Source: Istiophorus platypterus (Eukaryota > Chordata > Actinopteri > Istiophoriformes > Istiophoridae). From it: a stretch of DNA of 64,000 nucleotides. Positions 12,145-24,600 of this stretch are shown here, one piece after another (within the stretch, counting starts at the first letter, position 1; every line of letters starts with the position of its first letter). The notes under the pieces were generated by a model. It worked only from the letters and a program-made list of their open reading frames with translations. It searched no databases and was not told the DNA's origin. Made by a program: the position numbers and the translations under genes. The stretch is from positions 15,732,060-15,796,059 of the forward strand of contig CM029134.1 of assembly GCA_016859345.1 (NCBI GenBank), read 5' to 3'.

Positions 12145-14223
12145 ATGGACTTCCCGGGTCATTTCCAACACATTTTCAAGCAGCTCAACCACCAGCGCCT
12201 CCATGCTCAGCTGTGTGACTGCGTGGTGGTGATCGGAGGCCGGAGCTTCCAGGCTCACCGCTCCATCCTGGCAGCCTGCAGCTCTCACTTCAGGGCTCTC
12301 CTGAGCTCCAGCGACAGCTCCAGTGACGAGGTCGGAGGGGTAGGAGCTGACAGCGTTGAAGCAGGAGGCCCGAGTGTGATGGAGCTAGATCCAGAGGTGG
12401 TGACCCCTGAAGCCTTCTCCACGCTGCTGGAAATGATTTACACCTCCACCCTCTCCCTGGGGGCCTCCAATGTGATGGACGTGCTGTTGGCGGCCTCACA
12501 CCTGCACCTGAACACCGTGGTGAAGGCGTGCAAGCTCCACCTGTCCAGGAAAAACTTCCCCGCCTCGCCACCTAAAGGATGGATGTCGGTGCAACAGCAG
12601 CAGCAGTGTCCCCTCTCGCAGGCGGAGAGGTCATCCCTGCTTCAAAAGGTCACATCTGCTGTGGAGGAGGATTTAGATGAAGAGGGAGTGGGAGTTGAGG
12701 TTAGCCAGTCCGGCGGGGTTGAAGATCAGGGGGTGAGGAGGAGAGTCAACGAGGAGCAGAATGCAGCAGCAACGTGCTCGAGGAATAAAAGAAAGTCACA
12801 TGAGGACAGGCTTGGCAGCAGGAAGAGAAGCTGCCGGCTGCCTGGGGAAAACTACAAGGAGTGTTCACCTACTGTGACCAGCAGAAGCACCGTCAGCACA
12901 GAGGAGGGAGGAGAAGATCTGCTGTTCCCAGACTGCCTGAAGATGACCGACAGACTCTGGGAGAACCAGGGTGATGAGGAAGAGGTGGAGGAGAAATACG
13001 AAGCAACCAAGGGAGAGTCGGAGGAGATCCAGCTGCCGAGCCAGTCGGACAGCGGCACGGGAGGTGTGGGTGCGTGGGAGAAGGATGGAGATGCAGATTT
13101 AGACCCGGTGGTGAAAGTAAAAGTGGGAGAAGAAGGGGCAGAGGAGGGAGAGGAGCCAAAGATTGCATTGATTGAGGTAAAAAGGGAAAATCCAAGCTCA
13201 TATTCCCAAGATTTAGATTCTCCACTATCTCCACCACAAGACTGCACAGACAATTTGAATGCACAAGTAAATGATGAGAAAATGGCCAAAGCAGCCAACC
13301 CTGCAGAGGGCGGTGTTAGCTCTTTACAATCTCAGCTGGGCACAGACCTTCACACTGATGGATCCAGAGAGGCTGGAGGCTTGGGTGAGGACTCAGTCGA
13401 CGGCGAAGCCCTGGACAGCCTGTCAGAGCTGGCCTTCTCCTGTTTCCTCAATCCCAGTGCTGAAAGCGTAATGGGGGCTCTGGAAGAAGAAGACAGCCTA
13501 GCTACTCTCACAGCTGCTGCCACTGCAGCTGCCGCCGCCAGCGATTCTCCTGCGACTGCTGGAAATACAGGTGAATTGTGTCAAAACTCAGAAGAGGCAA
13601 ACACCTCCTCTGCTCGGTCCTCCGATTCCACGTCCTCTCTAGTTTTTCCAGTAACTTCTGTCCCCTTGCAGCAGCTTCTCCCGACTCAGAGCCCCAGTTT
13701 TAGCGACACGCTCATCCTGCAGCCCACTCAGAACCCTTTAGCAGGGTTTCTGAACGGCATAAGACCGGGCCTCAGCCTGGAAGCCTCCCTCATCCAACCC
13801 TCCAGGGCCACAAAACCAGTGACAGTGACAACAACCTTCCGTCGCATCGCCCCCAAAGTGCCACCCGGATCGGAAGCCGGCATGGATCCTTCCTCTTCCT
13901 CTGGATCCTCGGGGGAAGCTGGCGACCGGCCGCCTCTAACCAGAGCTTCAGAGGATGTTCTGTCCAAGTGCAAGAAAGCTGCTGCTGAAGACCATGTGCT
14001 GTTAGTGGAAGGGGAGAAGAAATACGCCTGCAACATCTGCTGTAAGACATTCATGAACCTGACGGACTGTAAGAAGCATATTCGCGTCCACACAGGAGAA
14101 AAGCCCTATCCCTGTCCAAAGTGTGGCAAACGCTTCAGCCAGTCCTCTCATCTGTACAAGCACTCCAAAAATACTTGTCTTAACTGGAAAGATGATCAGT
14201 CCTTCCAAGACACTCTACTTTGA
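12145..14223 (+). CDS. zbtb5: Zinc finger and BTB domain-containing protein 5
   Basis: BTB/POZ zinc-finger transcription factor, 692 residues in one uninterrupted coding exon. Human ZBTB5 has the same single-exon design and is described as a repressor of CDKN1A. The start was set at 12145 because the MDFPGHFQHIF N-terminus is conserved; an in-frame ATG at 12073 adds an unrelated 24-residue leader. The BTB domain covers about residues 14-135 (CDCVVVIGGRSF, AHRSILAACSSHFRALL, SNVMDVLLAASHLHL). A long, low-complexity acidic linker with Gln, Glu and Ala tracts follows. The family-specific TRASEDVLSKCKKA segment precedes two C2H2 fingers at about 627-680 (YACNICCKTF and YPCPKCGKRF), and the protein ends in TLL as in human. 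The finger linker is the classical TGEKPY. The product is nuclear. Confidence 0.96.
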   Translation: MDFPGHFQHIFKQLNHQRLHAQLCDCVVVIGGRSFQAHRSILAACSSHFRALLSSSDSSSDEVGGVGADSVEAGGPSVMELDPEVVTPEAFSTLLEMIYTSTLSLGASNVMDVLLAASHLHLNTVVKACKLHLSRKNFPASPPKGWMSVQQQQQCPLSQAERSSLLQKVTSAVEEDLDEEGVGVEVSQSGGVEDQGVRRRVNEEQNAAATCSRNKRKSHEDRLGSRKRSCRLPGENYKECSPTVTSRSTVSTEEGGEDLLFPDCLKMTDRLWENQGDEEEVEEKYEATKGESEEIQLPSQSDSGTGGVGAWEKDGDADLDPVVKVKVGEEGAEEGEEPKIALIEVKRENPSSYSQDLDSPLSPPQDCTDNLNAQVNDEKMAKAANPAEGGVSSLQSQLGTDLHTDGSREAGGLGEDSVDGEALDSLSELAFSCFLNPSAESVMGALEEEDSLATLTAAATAAAAASDSPATAGNTGELCQNSEEANTSSARSSDSTSSLVFPVTSVPLQQLLPTQSPSFSDTLILQPTQNPLAGFLNGIRPGLSLEASLIQPSRATKPVTVTTTFRRIAPKVPPGSEAGMDPSSSSGSSGEAGDRPPLTRASEDVLSKCKKAAAEDHVLLVEGEKKYACNICCKTFMNLTDCKKHIRVHTGEKPYPCPKCGKRFSQSSHLYKHSKNTCLNWKDDQSFQDTLL

Positions 14224-15148
14224 CCTCTCTGCTACAGACACACACTTAACACAATACTTAAGGGGGAAAAAAATAATTCTGTGAATCCAATTAATTTATT
14301 TATTTATTCATTGCAAACATTTTCCCATTGATTAATTTTTGAATTTGTTACATGAAATCAAAATCAATTTGCTGATGTATCGCTTAAGTTATTTATGTTT
14401 TTTATGTTCTCAACTATGCGGATTTGTTTCATGACTGAAATAGATTTAAATGTACCCAGACCAATGTGAATGCACTGAAAATCTTCTCAAAGAATATCAT
14501 TGTTTATATCACTGCTGGATTAAGAGTTATGAAAATAAATAATGCGCTTGGCGATTTTTATTCATCTTACATCTATTTCATGAAGATCTAAAAAAAACAA
14601 AAACAAACCCACACACACACACCCACATAGCTTTACACGTCAACTGAGGGATGGGTTTTTATTGGTGATCTTGATGGTAAGCACTACATTTAGAAATAGA
14701 GAAATAACAAACCAGTGACTCTGTGTAGCAGGAAACATTTTAAATGCAAATGAGAAAAAAGGTTTTTACAGTTCAACTGCAATGTTCCATCAGACTTGGC
14801 TTGTATCATGTGTTTTGATGAGGACTAAGGTTAAGGAGTGCTGCTAGTTTGTTCATTAGCCTCATTTTTCAAGAGGCACACTGGGCATTTCCTTAAAAAT
14901 GCACACTGTATATTAAAAGTGCAATTCTGTGTAACTGACAGGATCAAATGAAACTATCTAGTTAACTCTGACATGTTGTAAAAATGTATCTGAGGAGTGT
15001 GAGCTACATTAGTATTCTTAATTTTCTTTTCATCCCCTCACCGCTTTGATCTCACATCCGAGATCATTATCAGAGAAGTGCATGACTGTTCTATGATATC
15101 CATGCGGCACCGGAGGAGGCAGTAGGCACAGCGGCTCCATTTCAGGCT
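14224..15148. other. Convergent 3' ends of zbtb5 and grhpr
   Basis: The two genes point at each other across 925 bases. A plus-strand AATAAA at 14534-14539 can end zbtb5, and plus-strand TTTATT at about 14557 and 14658, which reads AATAAA on the minus strand, can end grhpr. The two transcripts may therefore overlap or nearly touch. No gene is seen in the gap. Confidence 0.6.
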
Positions 15149-18010
15149 TCAGAGGGTGAGTTCACTGGGCATTTCTGTGCCCTGTAAACCACCCAGCAAG
15201 TTTCGTGCTGCCAAGGCTGACATGACACCTCTTGTGGAGTGGGTGGCGCTGCCGATGTGCGGTAACACCACTTCATGAGGTAAGAGAGGAAGGAGAAACA
15301 GCATGAAAATAAAAAATGGCAAAATTTTACATTTGGCAAAATAAACGACAGCTCAAGATACTACGATTCATGCCTACTTACCACAGTTTTTTAATGTAAG
15401 AAGGGGGTGGTTTGTTGGGAGTGGCTCAGGTGTTGTGACATCCAGTCCGGCTGCAGCGATCTGTCCACTGCTCAAAGCCTCGTAAAGATCCTCCTGGTTC
15501 ACCACAGCCCCCCTAAAAGCAGTTATTTACCACATTATCATCCTTATGTTTGCTACTTTCATAGCAAACACATATGATGTCGAAGATGTGTAAAAATGAT
15601 CTACAGCCATGAAAAAGTCTATGGTTACAGGGTATATTTTCCAATCCAGTGCTTGTCTCAGAAAGCAAACCCAGTGTAGCGATGCTTTGGAAGTCTACCT
15701 GCTTGAGTTGACGAAGACTGCAGTTTTCTTCATCTTGTTGAAGAAGGCCTTATCACACAGCCCCTGGGTTTCTGGTGTCAGGGAGCAGGAAACGACTATG
15801 AAGTCGCTCTCAGACACAAGTGTGTCCAGGGGAACTGTTCAGCAGAGGAGAGGAGAGGATGGAATGAAAGGGGAAGAGAGGGAACTGATAATGAAATACG
15901 CAGCCCTTCAAACCAAAACCCTCTATTCTTATTTGACGGTTAGTTTTATAATATTATTAGATTTTCACCTGTCTATCAATCATTGCCCTTTAACTGTTTC
16001 TCATCTCATTCTTACCAAATTCTCCATTCACCTCTGAGGCATAGGCCTTGGCTGTTCTCCCAGAGTACAGCAGCCTGTTTACTCCAAAGGGCATCAGTCT
16101 CTTAGCAATGCCGATACCTGAGCACAAGCAAAACCAGTTATTCAACTATCAACTGATCCCAAACTATTTGAGCAAAATAATATCACGTGTTGATAGTGAG
16201 ATTTGGTTACAAGATTTGGTCAAATGCCAAAGTAAACACGGCAATAACAGCAAGCCTTACCAATGCGTCCCAGTCCAATGATTCCTACTGTGCTGCCAGA
16301 AAGACCATAACCACACAGCCAGAGAGGCTTCCACGAGCTCCAGCCACCACTGAGGCAGAGACAAGAAGACAGTATGACCACTTTGTGGCTTGATTAAGGC
16401 TATTACATGGACTTTTACATAAAAAGTTACAGAAACACAATCAAGAGAAATCACTGATAGGTGTAAACATGTAAGTTGAAGACACTGACTTTTTGACTTC
16501 CTCTACTCCCTCTGGTAATCTGCGAGTGGTGGCCAGCAGTAGAGCTACAGTCAGTTCAGCTGTGGCATCAGTCAGCACGTCCGGAGTATATCCAACACGT
16601 ATGCCACTGATGAAAGCACACAGCAGTAGAATTTAGGCGCCACGTGACACCTCATCCTCCTAGCTGAAGGTTGGTTTGTCAGTTTTGTTAGTGCAAGATC
16701 TTTTTGTGTGTGTGTAACCTACCGTTTTTTTATTAAATCCAGAGCCAAGTGGTCAAATCCCACAGACAGGGTGCTGATTACTTTTAGGTTTGGGCCTGTA
16801 ATCACAGAAAGATAAGATGAAAAACTGAAATCTAGACACTAGTACACTTGATGAGTTTTAATTAAAGCTAAAACAATTTGTTGGTTGAATTATTGGTAAA
16901 TTGACTAAATTAATCAGCACCAAATTTGATAGTCAAGCAACAATTTTATGCAATTTTGTAAGAAATATGCACACGCACAACCTGTGGTTCCAGCTTCTCA
17001 AATGTGTGGATTTGTTGCTTTGTCCTGTTGAATGTCATTGTATTTTACAGTGTCTATTAAAATAAAATACTGCTATCCCTTGTAGGTTTTCATGTTTTAT
17101 TGTCTCTCCATTGTCTCTCAACAATGAATCAAAGTATGGTTGCCCACACTTGCTGGCCATGACTTTCAAGTTTGAATCTGACTGGGGATCTTTGATGCAT
17201 CTATTATTAAATGTAGTTGAGTAAAAAGTACAATATTTGCCTCTGAGATGTAGAATAGTAAAAGGTAGCAGAAAATAAATAAATAAATACTCAATTAAAG
17301 TACAGTTACCTCAGAATTGTACTAAGTAAACAGAACCCCCTGGAAACCAATACAAGTACTGAATTGACCCACTGATTGATTGACTGACTGACCCACTGAT
17401 TGATTGATTGATTGATTGATACAATGGCCTGGTTCCACACACACACCCACACACACACAAGATGAGGAGTACCTGCAGCATCAAGAACCTCAGCATCGAT
17501 CTTGTCTGACAGCAGACACAGAAGACCGTGAGCCCCCTGCACACCTTTGAGAAGCTCTGCTCTTGGCACAGGTTCATCCGAGTCCCACTGAGACACCTCA
17601 CAACTGTTTGCATAGCGACAGAAAAGGGGCAAGAAGGGGGGAGGGGGTCATTGGGTTGTACAGGACTGATTCACGTGTGGACGTGTTTGACCCCTGGGAA
17701 AGGTCACGGGGTTAAACCTTTCGATCCAGCAACCCCTTGGCTGCAGGAGTGTGTAAAATCATCCCCCAGCAAAACTGACGGCTGTCTGAACATATGGCCG
17801 GAGTCAAACTGACCGCTAGGGTCCACTGCTGTGAAGGACGGACACAAACACACACACACACCACTGTGAACTGATAAATGCTACGTTGCCAACATCAAAT
17901 AACAGTTAAAAGCACTTCACGTACTCTGCGGCCGCTGTCAGGATCTTCATCCCCTCCTGCGGGATCCGCCTCGTCACGAAGACCTTCATGAGTTTTGCGG
18001 CTGAATGCAT
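15149..18010 (-). CDS. grhpr: Glyoxylate reductase/hydroxypyruvate reductase
   Basis: D-2-hydroxyacid dehydrogenase that reduces glyoxylate to glycolate and hydroxypyruvate to D-glycerate with NAD(P)H. Loss of the human gene causes primary hyperoxaluria type 2. There are nine exons on the minus strand: 17925-18010, 17473-17603, 16723-16795, 16490-16606, 16261-16349, 16016-16117, 15699-15834, 15382-15512 and 15149-15270. They join in frame to 328 residues, exactly the human length. The Rossmann motif GLGRIG is at 161-166. The family's catalytic Arg, Glu and His fall at R245 (NSSRGAV), E274 (TTPEPLP) and H293 (VLPHIGSATH), the human numbering. The start at 18010 gives MHSAAKLMKVFV, parallel to human MRPVRLMKVFV; an internal ATG seven codons later is the alternative. 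Confidence 0.96.
17205..17330. repeat. Dispersed teleost-type repeat fragment
   Basis: Stretch rich in the TACTTTTACTC / GAGTAAAAGTA word family, lying in grhpr intron 1. Similar sequence recurs near 19205, 26470, 33055, 42830, 53715 and 57660, so it is a fragment of a genome-wide repeat. I cannot assign its class without a repeat library. Confidence 0.5.
17396..17420. repeat. (TTGA)n microsatellite
   Basis: Short GATT/TTGA tandem repeat in grhpr intron 1. Confidence 0.85.
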
Positions 18011-19204
18011 CAATCTTCGAGCGGCCGAAGTTACTTTCACTCTCCTGCAGGAAGAAGAAGAAGGTTGAGTCCGCGGGGCTGACGGGAGTGTTCACGACCT
18101 GCCCCGACGGAGACTTCAAATGTCCAACACTCAATGTCTGCAGCGCTCCCGGGGCTGGGACTACACTTCACATGCTCCTCCACTCACCAGGGAGGAAGTG
18201 CTTCGTTTCGTATCATTGCGCATGCGTGGGTGAGTGGCTTGATTTTTATTATACTTATTATTTTATTGCCTCAAGGGGGTTGGGTCTGTTTTGCTTTCGT
18301 TTCCTCTGATAGGCGTCTTTTCTGCACAAATCTGATGAAATGTAATGTCAATTATAAGCTTAAAAGCTGTGACCTGTTGTCGTCTTGTTTGTCAGGATGC
18401 CAGGGGTCAAAAAATAAAAAAATCAAAATACTATATTAAAGTAAATCCGTCATCGGTCTATTGGTTTCTTTATTCATTTTTTTCCCCGGAGCAACTAGTG
18501 ATTCTCCCCAATCGTCTGATTCTAGTAGGGGCATGTTTACACGTCTCTGATTCGGCTTCCTGGGTTCGTGTAAAAACTAAGGAGCGGACGATGCCTCAAG
18601 CAACGAAAGACCGTGATCCCGAGACGCATGCGCATTGAAATCGTTCAATTAAAAATTAAAGTAATTAAAAAATTAAAAAGAATTAAAAGTTTTAAAAAAG
18701 TAAAAGTATTTCATATTCCACTACGATTCCAAAGGGAAATGTTATACCTTTCAGATTAAGATTTTACATGCTAGAAAATAATGGTCTCATAAATCTGATG
18801 TATTGATAACCTAGAGATTGCAATTTGCTCAAAAGTCAGAGGAAGTTAAAGGTGGGTCTGTATGGATACGCTAAAACATTAAAAAGCTGTTTACACAGAA
18901 ATTCAACAGTTGTATTTCAAATATAACAAATATCTAACACTAATGGGTCAAATAACCGAATTTGTTGCTCATAATACTAAAATTTAACTTAAAATGAAGT
19001 ATTTTTTAATTTTAGAGTACTTTAAGATCATGGTATTTTTATTTTAACTAAGGGTATGTTAACAATACTGAATATGTCCTTTACCAATAAAGAGCAGCCT
19101 GAAATAAGAAACATTTTTTCTTGTTATCCATTTGTTCATTCATCAACCAAGAACTTTTTTTTTTTTTGGTTTGTGTGTATAAATTATCCTCAAATGAAAA
19201 TGAC

Positions 19205-19330
19205 AGCGGTGGAAAGTAGCCAAGTACATTTGCTGAAGTACTGTACTTATATAACATTTTGAGGTACTTGCCCTTTACCTGGGTATTTCCATTTCTGCTA
19301 CTTTGTACTTCTATTCAATCACAATCCAAA
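19205..19330 (+). repeat. Dispersed teleost-type repeat fragment
   Basis: Contains the GAAGTACTGTACTT and TTTTGAGGTACTT words followed by a CTACTTTGTACTTCTATTC segment, which recurs closely at 53770-53840. Its copy number within the window marks it as an interspersed element. Confidence 0.65.
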
Positions 19331-19734
19331 GGCAAATATTGTTTATTTTTATTGTATAATTTTCCCCATTATATGTATCTGACAGCTAGTCAGATACATA
19401 TAATGTTAGTTACTAGTCAGATTAACATTATACATAAAACGTGATTACATTACCCAATAAAATGCTTGTTAAAGATTAAATCAGTGGCTCAATGCCTTTT
19501 TGGCATGTGACCCTGTAAAAAAAAAAAAAAAAGTAGTGTGAATTTGTGGCACGTCGTGATGATTCAATTTAAACAACTGTTCAATCCACAAAGAGGTGAA
19601 ACTCTCCAGCATATTTAAGAAAAAAGCAAATAAATAAACAAATACATTGATACTGATTTGTGTGTAAGAACATTATTGTTTCTTGTTTCCTCTCCGGATT
19701 ATCATCTCATGACCCCTGTGACCATTTTGAGCTA

Positions 19735-19975
19735 GTCGGACTCCCCAGGTCGGGACGAAACTACTAACTTTATTTAAAGCTGTTCGGCCACCTACAACAG
19801 TAACGATGCCGCTTACACACCGATACATCGATCTAATAACACTACATATGCCAACGTATCAGTCACGGGGCGGATCTGTCTGCAGGACTGGTGCTTTTAC
19901 TTTTGATCCTGGACTATTTACTCGCACCGAAGTAGGATTTTGCAGGACTTTCACTTGCAAAGGATCATTTTTAGA
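19735..19975 (+). repeat. Dispersed teleost-type repeat, 3' half
   Basis: The GATGCCGCTTACACACCGAT and CTTTTACTTTTGATCCT segments match, with CpG-type differences, the 3' half of the more complete element at 53715-54340 (compare near 54140 and 54240). Confidence 0.6.
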
Positions 19976-20015
19976 TGTTTGCGTGGGCGCTTTTATATCA
20001 GAGTCAGATTTGAGA

Positions 20016-20054
20016 TTAAATAAATAAATAAATGAATAAATAAATAAATAAAAA
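20016..20054. repeat. (AAAT)n microsatellite
   Basis: About nine imperfect AAAT/AATA units immediately left of the ssh3 CpG island. Confidence 0.9.
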
Positions 20055-20059
20055 ACGAC

Positions 20060-20650
20060 ACCACCTCCTTTAGATGAACCACCGCCATCGGGCTCGTGCG
20101 GACGTCGACGTACCTCAGCGTCGGCGTGCGTGTGACGTGTGCGTGTGACGTATGCGTCCTCTCCGTCCTGTTAAACAGCCAAATCTTCGCCCTGGGAACA
20201 AAACGCAGGGCGGAATAAGCAGCTCTCGGTGCGAGCGAGGATCCCGGAGCGGAGACCCAGTCTGGGAGAAGGTCAGAGGCTTCTCTTTCCGTCTTCTTTA
20301 CCCTTCTTTATCCTCGTTTTTCTTGGATTAAGCGGCGGCGGCGGCGGCCGAGGCTCTCGTCAGCTGTTTGCTCCGACCGGCTGTTTCCCAGGCTCCGTTT
20401 GCTGCCGGCGGCGGTTTGGTGCAATGGCGAAGCCGCGGTCCGTGTTTCGTGTGGACGGATCGAGTCGCCCCCCCGTCGCGATTCACCTCCCGGTTCGCGG
20501 TATCGGGTCGTGCCGTCGACGCATCGCCCGCATGCAGCGACCCCGGGGCCGTGTCGCGTACGCGCTGTCATCCGATGCAGGCGTTACCGCGCTGTTCGCG
20601 TCGTGCGGACTGCGAAGGTGAAAACAGACCAAAGACGCTCGGAGGATTTT
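20060..20650 (+). promoter_or_regulatory. CpG island, likely ssh3 promoter and leader exon
   Basis: Dense CpG, repeated GACGT motifs near 20098-20150 and a GGCGGC run at 20333-20350. A plus-strand donor-like site (GCGAAG followed by GTGAAA) ends at 20617. The next plausible acceptors (TCTGCAG near 21543, CCTGCAG near 21563) lie just before the ssh3 start at 21602, so this looks like a leader exon spliced to the first coding exon. An open frame beginning MAKPRSVFRVDG runs through the island but has no recognisable similarity, so I do not call it coding. Confidence 0.6.
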
Positions 20651-21601
20651 TTTAGTATGGTTAGTTGTGTGGATTAAATATGAAGCTGGTGAAAGCTGTT
20701 CCTACAGACGCGTCTATCACTGCTCTACCCTTCAACCAAGCCGTTTTTTTACATGCAGTCCTTTATTTATATTGGTGAGTTTTCCTGTACAGAAACCCCC
20801 GAGTTACATTCTTAAAAAAGCCAGACTGTACTTTATCGTTAATTATTACATCCTGTCTAATCGCAAGGGACCAGATCATCGGTATTTAACACCATTTAAA
20901 TATAGATACATTTCTATAACCCTTCTGTCCCTGTTTGTTTTTATTATATATATATAAATAGTTGTGTGCTATATTTACATCGCTTTCAGTTCTGTTTATG
21001 CAAAGAATTACAGTAAATTCTACCTTTGATAGAAGATGTGGAGACCAATGTCAACCACAGATAACGTATTAATCTTTCTACCTTGGTATTGATTGCTGTT
21101 TCGAAAATATTGTGACTTTTTCTTGAAACTTGAGAAATTCTTTATAAATAATTAGATAAGATTTCTGATTTACACTCATCTAGCAAAGTGAATTAAGGTG
21201 CTTCATCTCTTTGATGCAAATCCACTAGCGTCATTAACACGATCAGCACAACCAGAAATGAGACAAAGGCTCATGATATACACCCTCATTTTGCCCAACC
21301 CTGTCTTCACTGAGTTAAAACAAATATGAAACTACCAAGAAAACTATTCCTTCCAAATCATGCAACACCGTGCACCAGACACCTGCTGTCCTCAGATTCT
21401 TCTTCGTCTCTCATACAAAGCTTATTTATTGGATGTAATCAAACCAAAATATTCATGTGTCATTTCAGAAAAAAAAAACAAAAAAACAACACACGCCGGT
21501 ATTCACCCCATCCAAAGTGCACTTTGGCTGAGGAATCTGCAGATCCTGTCTGAGCCTGCAGGCCAACAGCAGGTTTAGTGGAGACAGACCCTCACTGTGC
21601 A

Positions 21602-24600
21602 ATGGCTCTGCTGACCCTGCACAGGCTCCCGTCCCTCTCCACCGCTCCAGTGAGTTCACTCATCCCCACACTTTGTTTTATGCAAACACGCTGGGCATCC
21701 TATCCTCAGATATGTGGTTGTGTACCTTTGGTTCAGGAAGAGTGATTGAGAATTATATAAAGCTGTTTATGTCAGGCCTTCTCCGTGCTGCACGAAGAGC
21801 AGTTGTCCCTGAATGTGTCCCCATGTGGATAACATCACTGCATTTGGCTAAATGATGATCAGGCTGTTTTGTTTTACAGCTGTCGCCAGGGATGTGATTA
21901 CATTGATAGACTCACATGGCAAACATGCCACAGATATATGGTCATCAAAAGGGATTCAGCTCCCATTCACATTCATTACAGCAATGTCTGAAAATAATTG
22001 AATCCCCATGTGTCTGTCTAAATCTTCAGTCACAGTAGCTGTTTATTGCATACATATAATGATATAAATACTGTATCATCAGCCTCTCTCTGTAACTTTA
22101 TCTCTTCACCTCTCATTCTGTCACTCTTTCATTATCATGATTTAACTGTAAGTCAAAGGCTTGATTTTTTTTTTTCTGGTGTTATCATTGCCAGCTAAAC
22201 CATAGACAACCTGACTGTTGGTCCAAGTCTAATTTTTTGCACATTTGTCATAGAATCTAATCACTCTACTATCTTAACTTGTGCTCTCTCCTTTTTTTTC
22301 TTCTTTGAACTCTCATCGTTCCACTCCTGGCTCCTGCCCACTTCTCCTCTTTAATTTTTTTTTTCTTTTCTTTTTTTTCTCTTGACTCTGTCTGGACTTG
22401 TCAGTTGCGTAACAGGTAATGTTACTGTCACCAGTGTTTTTTTCTCCTTAAGCCCTTGCTACTGCTGCTACTTCTCTCTTGTTTTTTTCTCCCTACCCTT
22501 CTTGTGTTGCATTTCTCCTTTATATCTCGTGCTTTTCTTCTATAATTTCACTACCACTCTCTTTGTTTTCATCTATCTCCCCTCAGTGTCCTCTTCCCTC
22601 TACTCACATATCACTCCTTGTGTCTGTCTTCCACTGCACCTTATCTGTGTTGCACCACATTTTTCACCCGAGAAGAATTCTGCACATTTTTCCAGGCCCT
22701 TTGTATCCAAATTTGCAACAGATAAAACATCTCACACAAACTGCTCCAGGAAGCTTGTTATAGTGTTTAAATACTCCTGTCTTCATCAAGTTAGAAATGT
22801 GCCCTTTTGGGAGAATCGGAAACAGTGAGAAGAATTTTCTCATAGTAATTAGTGTATTACAACCTCATCATCTGCTTACAACTTTCTTTGGGACGATCTA
22901 TGTCATAGTTATAAACAGTTTACACAACAGAAACTGCATATAGAAAAGACCTGTTTAATTGTGGTAATAAATAAATGAATAAAATTATAAATAGCATCAC
23001 CATTAAAAAATAGACATTTGAGAAAGCACCAAAATTTAATCAAACAAACACAATAGAGCCTGAATGTTTGTATTTTCCAGTCGTCTTGATGAGCTTTTCC
23101 TGTGGTTTATTTTAATTTTTTTTTCTTTTAAGGATGAAAGCTTCCAAAGAAGAGGGAGACTTCAGAAAAGGTACATATACAACCACATCCTCTCTGATTT
23201 GTTGTTTGATTGCACTCATAACGCAAAGCATAACCAGCTGTGTGACAACAGCCATGTTCAACTAACTGATGTGCCTCCGCCTCCAGGGAGAGCTTTGCCC
23301 TTGTAAAGGGGGCGGTTCTTCTGCTTGAAGAGGGCGAGGGACTGGGCCTCCATGATGAGACTTCGTACAATGCGACTTCTCCAGTTAAGCAAGGCGGTGA
23401 AGCGTCAGACACACGTCGCAAACACCTCCATGCCATGATTGAACAGCTGAGACCTGAAGATACCATCAAGCTGGTGAGGCCTCAGGTTCCCTTGCACGTT
23501 GCAGATCCGATCAGTAAACCTGAAAAATGAACTGGTATCTGGAAAGAAAAACTTAGATCAATGCTTCCCTAAAAACCAGGGGCAGTTCTAGTAATTGGAG
23601 TAATTTACTTCTTCTATATTAAAACTAACCTGTTGTTAAGTCAGAGCGTAGCTGCATTTCTACATTCAGCAGAGACTGGTCAGTCACACGCAAGGTTTAA
23701 ACATGTAAATGGTCCAACAGTTTACCTGTTAATAACATTAAACTTGATTTTATCCACCAGAGCAGACACACTAAATCCAAAACATTTCACACACATCACA
23801 TCAGATCAATTAAATTTTATTTAATTTCAGTTGTGATTATTATACATTAACTGTGCAGCACTAGATGGAAAATGTGCCCTTGCTTGGACTCATCGGGTAA
23901 ACAGTGAAATTCTATTGGTCGTTAAGGGCAACATCAAACTTTAATCAAAGCACATGTAAGCCAAATACCACATCAGTGAACTATACTGATTGCTTTGCAC
24001 GTTTCAGCCCATTTACTGCAAAACAGCGTTTTACTGATGCTTTCCAAAGCATTCCACTGATTTTGAGGTTGACCAGTAAGTTTTCCAGGCAGCTGCTGGA
24101 TTCACATCATCACTAAAATATGAAAATCTGTTTGCAGAGACTTGAAAAATAATTCATATGGCTAATCAATCAATCTTAACATTTAGTTTGGATTATTTGT
24201 TTATTATCACTTCAGTTACTATGCTGAAATCATGAAAAAAAAATAAAGAAGGTGAACAAAAAGTAAATACTGACATGATACAAATCTTAACATTAAAAAC
24301 ATTGTTGAATAAAAAAATAATCTGAGCTGCATCACCCAACTAATAATTCAGTGAGATGGATTATCCAGAAATAATTTTTAAACCAGAGGTTGTCTGAATG
24401 TCAGAAATAAAAACAAATTAATCAAATTGAAATGTAATGTTTACTTTAGACATACAGGATTCAGAGTTTATCGGCCAAGAAACATAAAAAGAAAGAACAC
24501 AGGTATGGTCCTTTAAGTGGACTATGGCCAGTGTCTGGGTTTCTCTGTAAACACAACACTGACTTCCTTGATTTGATATTCTCGGGAGGGCCAAGAAAAA

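Larger units (their letters stand above)
18240..20060. other. grhpr-ssh3 intergenic region with repeats
   Basis: AT-rich spacer. It holds an AATTAAA-rich tract near 18650-18700, two pieces of the dispersed teleost repeat (19205-19330 and 19735-19975) and an AAAT microsatellite at 20016-20054. No coding exon is recognisable. Confidence 0.6.

Noticed and set aside
18650..18710. AATTAAA-rich tract as a satellite or origin
   Set aside because: Short and irregular; ordinary AT-rich low-complexity sequence.
20229..20677. Arg/Pro-rich frames in the ssh3 CpG island
   Set aside because: Composition reflects GC-rich sequence; no similarity to slingshot N-termini, while the MALLTLHRL start at 21602 fits the family.
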